64,000 bases of DNA from Norana najaformis. Lineage: Eukaryota; Annelida; Clitellata; Crassiclitellata; Hormogastridae. The stretch is taken from assembly GCA_964023275.1 (NCBI GenBank), contig OZ029929.1, positions 3,723,844 through 3,787,843 on the forward strand. Reading direction: 5' to 3'. Position numbers and translations under genes: made by a program. Below are positions 60,488-64,000 of the stretch, piece after piece (the stretch's first letter is position 1; each line of letters starts with the position of its first letter). The notes under the pieces are model-generated. The model did no database searches. It was not told the DNA's origin and saw only the letters and a program-made list of their open reading frames with translations.

Positions 60488-62513
60488 TTGCAGAAAGCAG
60501 TTTAGCTACTTGCTTAACCAGCTTCTAGAAGACTAGACAGACACAGGCTCTACTGTGAATTATTTCCGCATCAGAACTTTAATCACACTTTTGTATCTGC
60601 GTCGGTGCACCTGCTCACCTTAGTAAACGCCGACGCAAAATAAAAACATCTTAAGCATTAAACTTTTGCGGTGACTTGTGAAACTGATATCCACTCAACT
60701 ACCGCAGTGCGCCATTCATGTTTCTATAACAAAGAATATCAACTTGTCGAATATTTTGTAAAGATATTTGTGGGCCAAATGCAGACTTTTCCAAGAGGAA
60801 ACTGAAGGGAAAATGTGGCAATAGACTTCAATAGTTATCCGTGAATTTAATGTCCCAGGTCGATAACCTTTGTCCAGGCATATCTTAGTGTCATAGAAGG
60901 CCTTCCTGGTTATTGAAGCGCATGATTGGAGGCCTATGTGTGCTTGTATATATGCGTGCATGGATATATGCATAATATTAGTGAGATCTCCAATCAAGCC
61001 ACATTTGGTATGGATAGTACTGTAATATCAGATTCCCCCACGAACCCGTAAATGGAACGATAGAATGACGCCATTTTGGTCCATGCTCTAAAAAGCCGTC
61101 TGCTTAAAACCATTGATATTTCAGATAACATCGTGGCGTGTAAAATATAATACTGTAACCTCGCGCAATGTTAATTCACGCCTCATGACTGTGGTATATA
61201 TTTGGGTATAACGACGCGTAGTTACATAAATGCGTTTGCATCTTTTAGGAAAGTTATCGGTGCATATTTAAACAAATGTTACATAGTCTAATTATAGTAA
61301 AAACTTACGTTGTGGTAATAAATCAGCAAATATTATTGTTAAAACTTCACAGTTTACGAAAGAGTCTTAGCGGGAATGCAATATAAATGGTACATGCAAA
61401 ATAGCAAATATGTAGCGCCAACAGTTTCCATTCTTAAACTGTGAAGTTTAAAAAAATGCGCTGTAATTTTGAAATCTGGAGTAATGTGCCAGGAGATGCT
61501 ACATTTGACCGTGGTTACTCTAATTCCATATATTTCGATGGCAACTGAAGCCCGTAACATTGGATGCCCTAACTGTTAAATATTGAAGAACTACTTCCGC
61601 GAAAAGCATCTTACCCATTGCCACGCCTCATTGCTCTATTCGTTGTACAGGCGCCTAATAAACGAGCTATTATCTAACCTTAATCCAAGATGACTAAGAT
61701 AGTAAACATCAAAGTTAGCTTACTAGAACATGAATAGAGAGACGAACGAACATTCGACGGCCGACTATACCAGTCCGCAACATGTAAGAAGGATAAAGTT
61801 GACTTAGCACTGGGCCTCCAACGATAGATTAATTTATGCATTGCCTTTGAGCCAGAACGTTGACAGTGTTACCATTTGGGAATCTCTTAAAGGCAATTTA
61901 TATTAATATAAGACACAGACTTTGTTAGATTGTTTATAGACATAGATGTCTTGCAATAACCGCCAATAGCCAATAACCGGACAGTAATCTGGACCTGTGA
62001 TATAGGTGACCAAGTACATGTTTAACTGACATCCCATTATCAGACATTTAGGGCTTATACTCAATAGTGTCTACTATTAGCTGACATTATTTTAAAAAGT
62101 GAAGTTCATGAGCGGTGCCAAGTTTCTATTTTTAAATTATCCTTGGTGCGCTTGCACTGACAGTCTTTTTCTCGAACTCTGTGCTTCTGTTGTTCAATAG
62201 TTAATGCGTCAACTTTTTCCAGCTTCTTCCGGATTTCCTTTCCCACAGTATGAATTGATATTTGTATAAATTATTGTTTCCTTGATTCGTCCAGTCCACT
62301 ACTCTGGATTTTCAAGCGTAGATCCAAGTCCCTCACACAACATCGATCACAGACTCAAAGTCCTCCAATATCTTCTGTTGTAATGTTTACATTTTGAATG
62401 ACCAGAACCAGCTTTACAATGGTGGCAGACCGACCGGTTAGCGCTGGGGTCAAGCACTTTCGCAGCCATCTGGCGATTAAACAGTCCCAGAGATCAGCTA
62501 ATATGAGTACATA
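60488..62513. other. Upstream of the GPCR; nothing else recognised
   Basis: The first few hundred bases should hold the receptor's 5' UTR and promoter, but no clear TATA box or initiator was picked out. The rest shows no coding or repeat signal. Confidence 0.4.
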
Positions 62514-62650
62514 TTATACCAAGGTTCCTGCAGATGCACAAGATGTATGACTCCCAGCCGAAGCCGGTTCCAGTTCCACTGTTCGGTTACAGAGGCAATC
62601 GTGCGTGAACAACTTGCCGTCGGTCATGCAGAGTTCGCTCAGCAGACTCG
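62514..62650 (-). repeat. Possible SINE core remnant
   Basis: On the minus strand ATTGCCTCTGTAACCGAACA, then GAACCGGCTTCGGCTGGGAG resembles the central block of the SINE at 4657-4850 (GTGCCTCTGTCTCC...GATACCAGCATGAGCTGGGA). There is no clear tRNA head. Confidence 0.3.
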
Positions 62651-62781
62651 TACTCTCAATCGTTAGATAACGAGTCGAGGGCGTTACTGATAGGACTACC
62701 GCGTCACACGTGATCAATAAATCGGCTAATATCCTAACTTCATTCAAGACAGCATATGATCAATTCCTTAAGTCAGTCCCT

Positions 62782-62839
62782 ACAAATGATCAAAACCAAA
62801 AGCAAGACACACGCCTTGCTTTTGTTTTTGATCATTTGT
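62782..62839. repeat. Near-perfect hairpin, 25-bp arms
   Basis: Arms at 62782-62806 and 62815-62839 pair with one mismatch around an 8-base loop (ACACACGC). The right arm includes TTGATCATTTG, and a direct repeat of TTTTGATCATTTG follows at 62843-62855. It may be a foldback remnant, a small RNA precursor or chance. Confidence 0.85.
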
Positions 62840-63114
62840 CCATTTTGATCATTTGGTCATTGGAAAATTAGCGTAGTGGCATGGGTTCGATTGACAGTCA
62901 GCTGTAACTAGCCATCACATAGTGCTGTAGTCTTGTTTGCTAAATCTATAGAGCCTGTGTACTCTGTTTGCTTTGCTTATGACAGCAACATCGAGATGTC
63001 TTTAACAGGCGTTATATAAATGCCCAGATATATACATAGGCCTCTAATACAATAAAACTGTAATTTGATAATGCTTCCTTGGAACCGTCTCTCTCTCGAT
63101 CTCCTACTTGAGCT

Positions 63115-63260
63115 CCTCTCTCTTCCCCTCTCAGGGTTTCGCAGGCGCCTGAAGACTGTACTGTTCAACAGTGATTTTACTTGTTCGAGTCGGGAGCGCC
63201 TCTGTTGAGTTTATTTTGTAAGAGGCGCTTTATAAATCTTAAATTGCAAATACATTTTAA
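63115..63260 (+). mobile_element. CR1/L2-type LINE 3' end
   Basis: The end of the ORF reads FRRRLKTVLFNSDFTCSSRE and is followed by the 3' end AGAGGCGCTTTATAAATC. It is the same family as 49417-50200. Only the last ~30 residues remain. Confidence 0.8.
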
Positions 63261-64000
63261 AAGTTCAGAAATGCAAACTGTAGCAACTGAAAACATTAAG
63301 AACCATAAACAGACTGAAAGAAATTTTGATCGAAAGATAGTTTCTGTAAGAGATCCAGATGGACGGACGAACAACTGTAAATGAACGCCGGCCAAATACA
63401 AGACGTCACCAGGATACTTGGAATAACATACGTTCCGGAAGATGCTGACAAAAGAGAGGAACGGCTTTTAACAAAGCTACAGGGACCTGTGAACATATTA
63501 TATCAGCTCCCGACCCGAACATCTTATCAGCTACCAGCGATGATAAGTATAATGGTAAATGATTTGCATGTGTTTTGTATATGAGTAGTGTTAGCTTTGT
63601 TCATAGAAAGTGCCATCTTGCAGCGGATACGTTTAGATACAGAAAACTAGTGTGGAAAACGAAGAGCGTGTGTGATAGGGCCCTATGTCTCTGTAAGAGA
63701 GTCTAAGACACCAATGGCGGATCTAGCGGTGGGGGCCGTGACCCCCGTCGTTTGCTGTGTTGGGACGGAAGACCCAAACTAGGACCAGAATATAACGTGA
63801 AAACCTCAATATAGTCCATCGAAAATACTACAAATTACGAATTTTGCGATTCCATTCATCTCAGAAAATACACCTGGTTGTAGATGCTGTCTCTCAGTTT
63901 CAATATTGTATTTCCTGTATTGCAAACATGTATACTGGAGCCCGTTACTCCATTCTTGAGCCCTGCTTATGGACACCTGAATCTATCATCTAGATCTTTG
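63261..64000. other. Nothing recognised
   Basis: Short open frames on both strands between 63177 and 63584 have no recognisable domain. Confidence 0.35.

Overview
The window looks like a gene-poor, AT-rich stretch of a metazoan genome, most likely an aquatic invertebrate. I base this on spliced host exons with long introns, several families of non-LTR retrotransposon (RTE/BovB-like, CR1/L2-like, and one with an RNase H domain), tRNA-derived SINEs, many trinucleotide microsatellites, and the genes themselves (a TTLL3/8-type tubulin glycylase, an ankyrin/Mab-21 relic, an orphan GPCR). The exact phylum cannot be fixed from what I can see.

Layout. From 1 to 7.7 kb there are LINE relics (40-760, 2054-2450, 5225-6430), diverged tandem arrays, a SINE, and two possible plus-strand host exons (1364-1456, 6543-6614). 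From 7.8 to 11.2 kb lies a complete, uninterrupted LINE on the minus strand whose single ORF encodes 1054 residues (endonuclease plus reverse transcriptase). From 11.2 to 19 kb there are a lysine/glutamate-rich coding-like relic, a 48-bp minisatellite, decayed RTE and CR1/L2 elements (one carrying a nested insertion), and a foldback element.

From 19.3 to 43.5 kb, on the minus strand, I assembled thirteen exons of one host gene by translation and splice phase. It is a TTLL3/TTLL8-like tubulin monoglycylase, which modifies tubulin in cilia and axonemes. Twelve of the adjacent exon ends agree in phase where no exon is missing; one linker exon and the 3' end of the gene were not found. Its introns are filled with LINE and SINE debris, including a tail-to-tail LINE pair that makes a large palindrome. 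Intron 1 appears to use a GC-AG splice pair, and an (AT)n array sits at the acceptor of exon 6.

From 43.6 to 51.2 kb there are LINE 3' ends, a candidate solo LTR (44647-45057), a 52-bp tandem repeat, and two LINE fragments. From 51.4 to 54.4 kb there is a broken, intron-poor gene coding for ankyrin repeats followed by a Mab-21/cGAS-like nucleotidyltransferase domain that still shows its three acidic catalytic positions. This is the most interesting host-derived item. From 54.4 to 59.2 kb I see little. At 59270-60487 (minus) there is an intact single-exon, 405-residue, seven-helix rhodopsin-like receptor of unknown ligand. The rest holds a near-perfect hairpin (62782-62839) and a LINE 3' end.

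The genes do not form a pathway; they are unrelated host loci in a transposon-rich background. All assignments come from reading translations by eye and from family knowledge; no database search was made.
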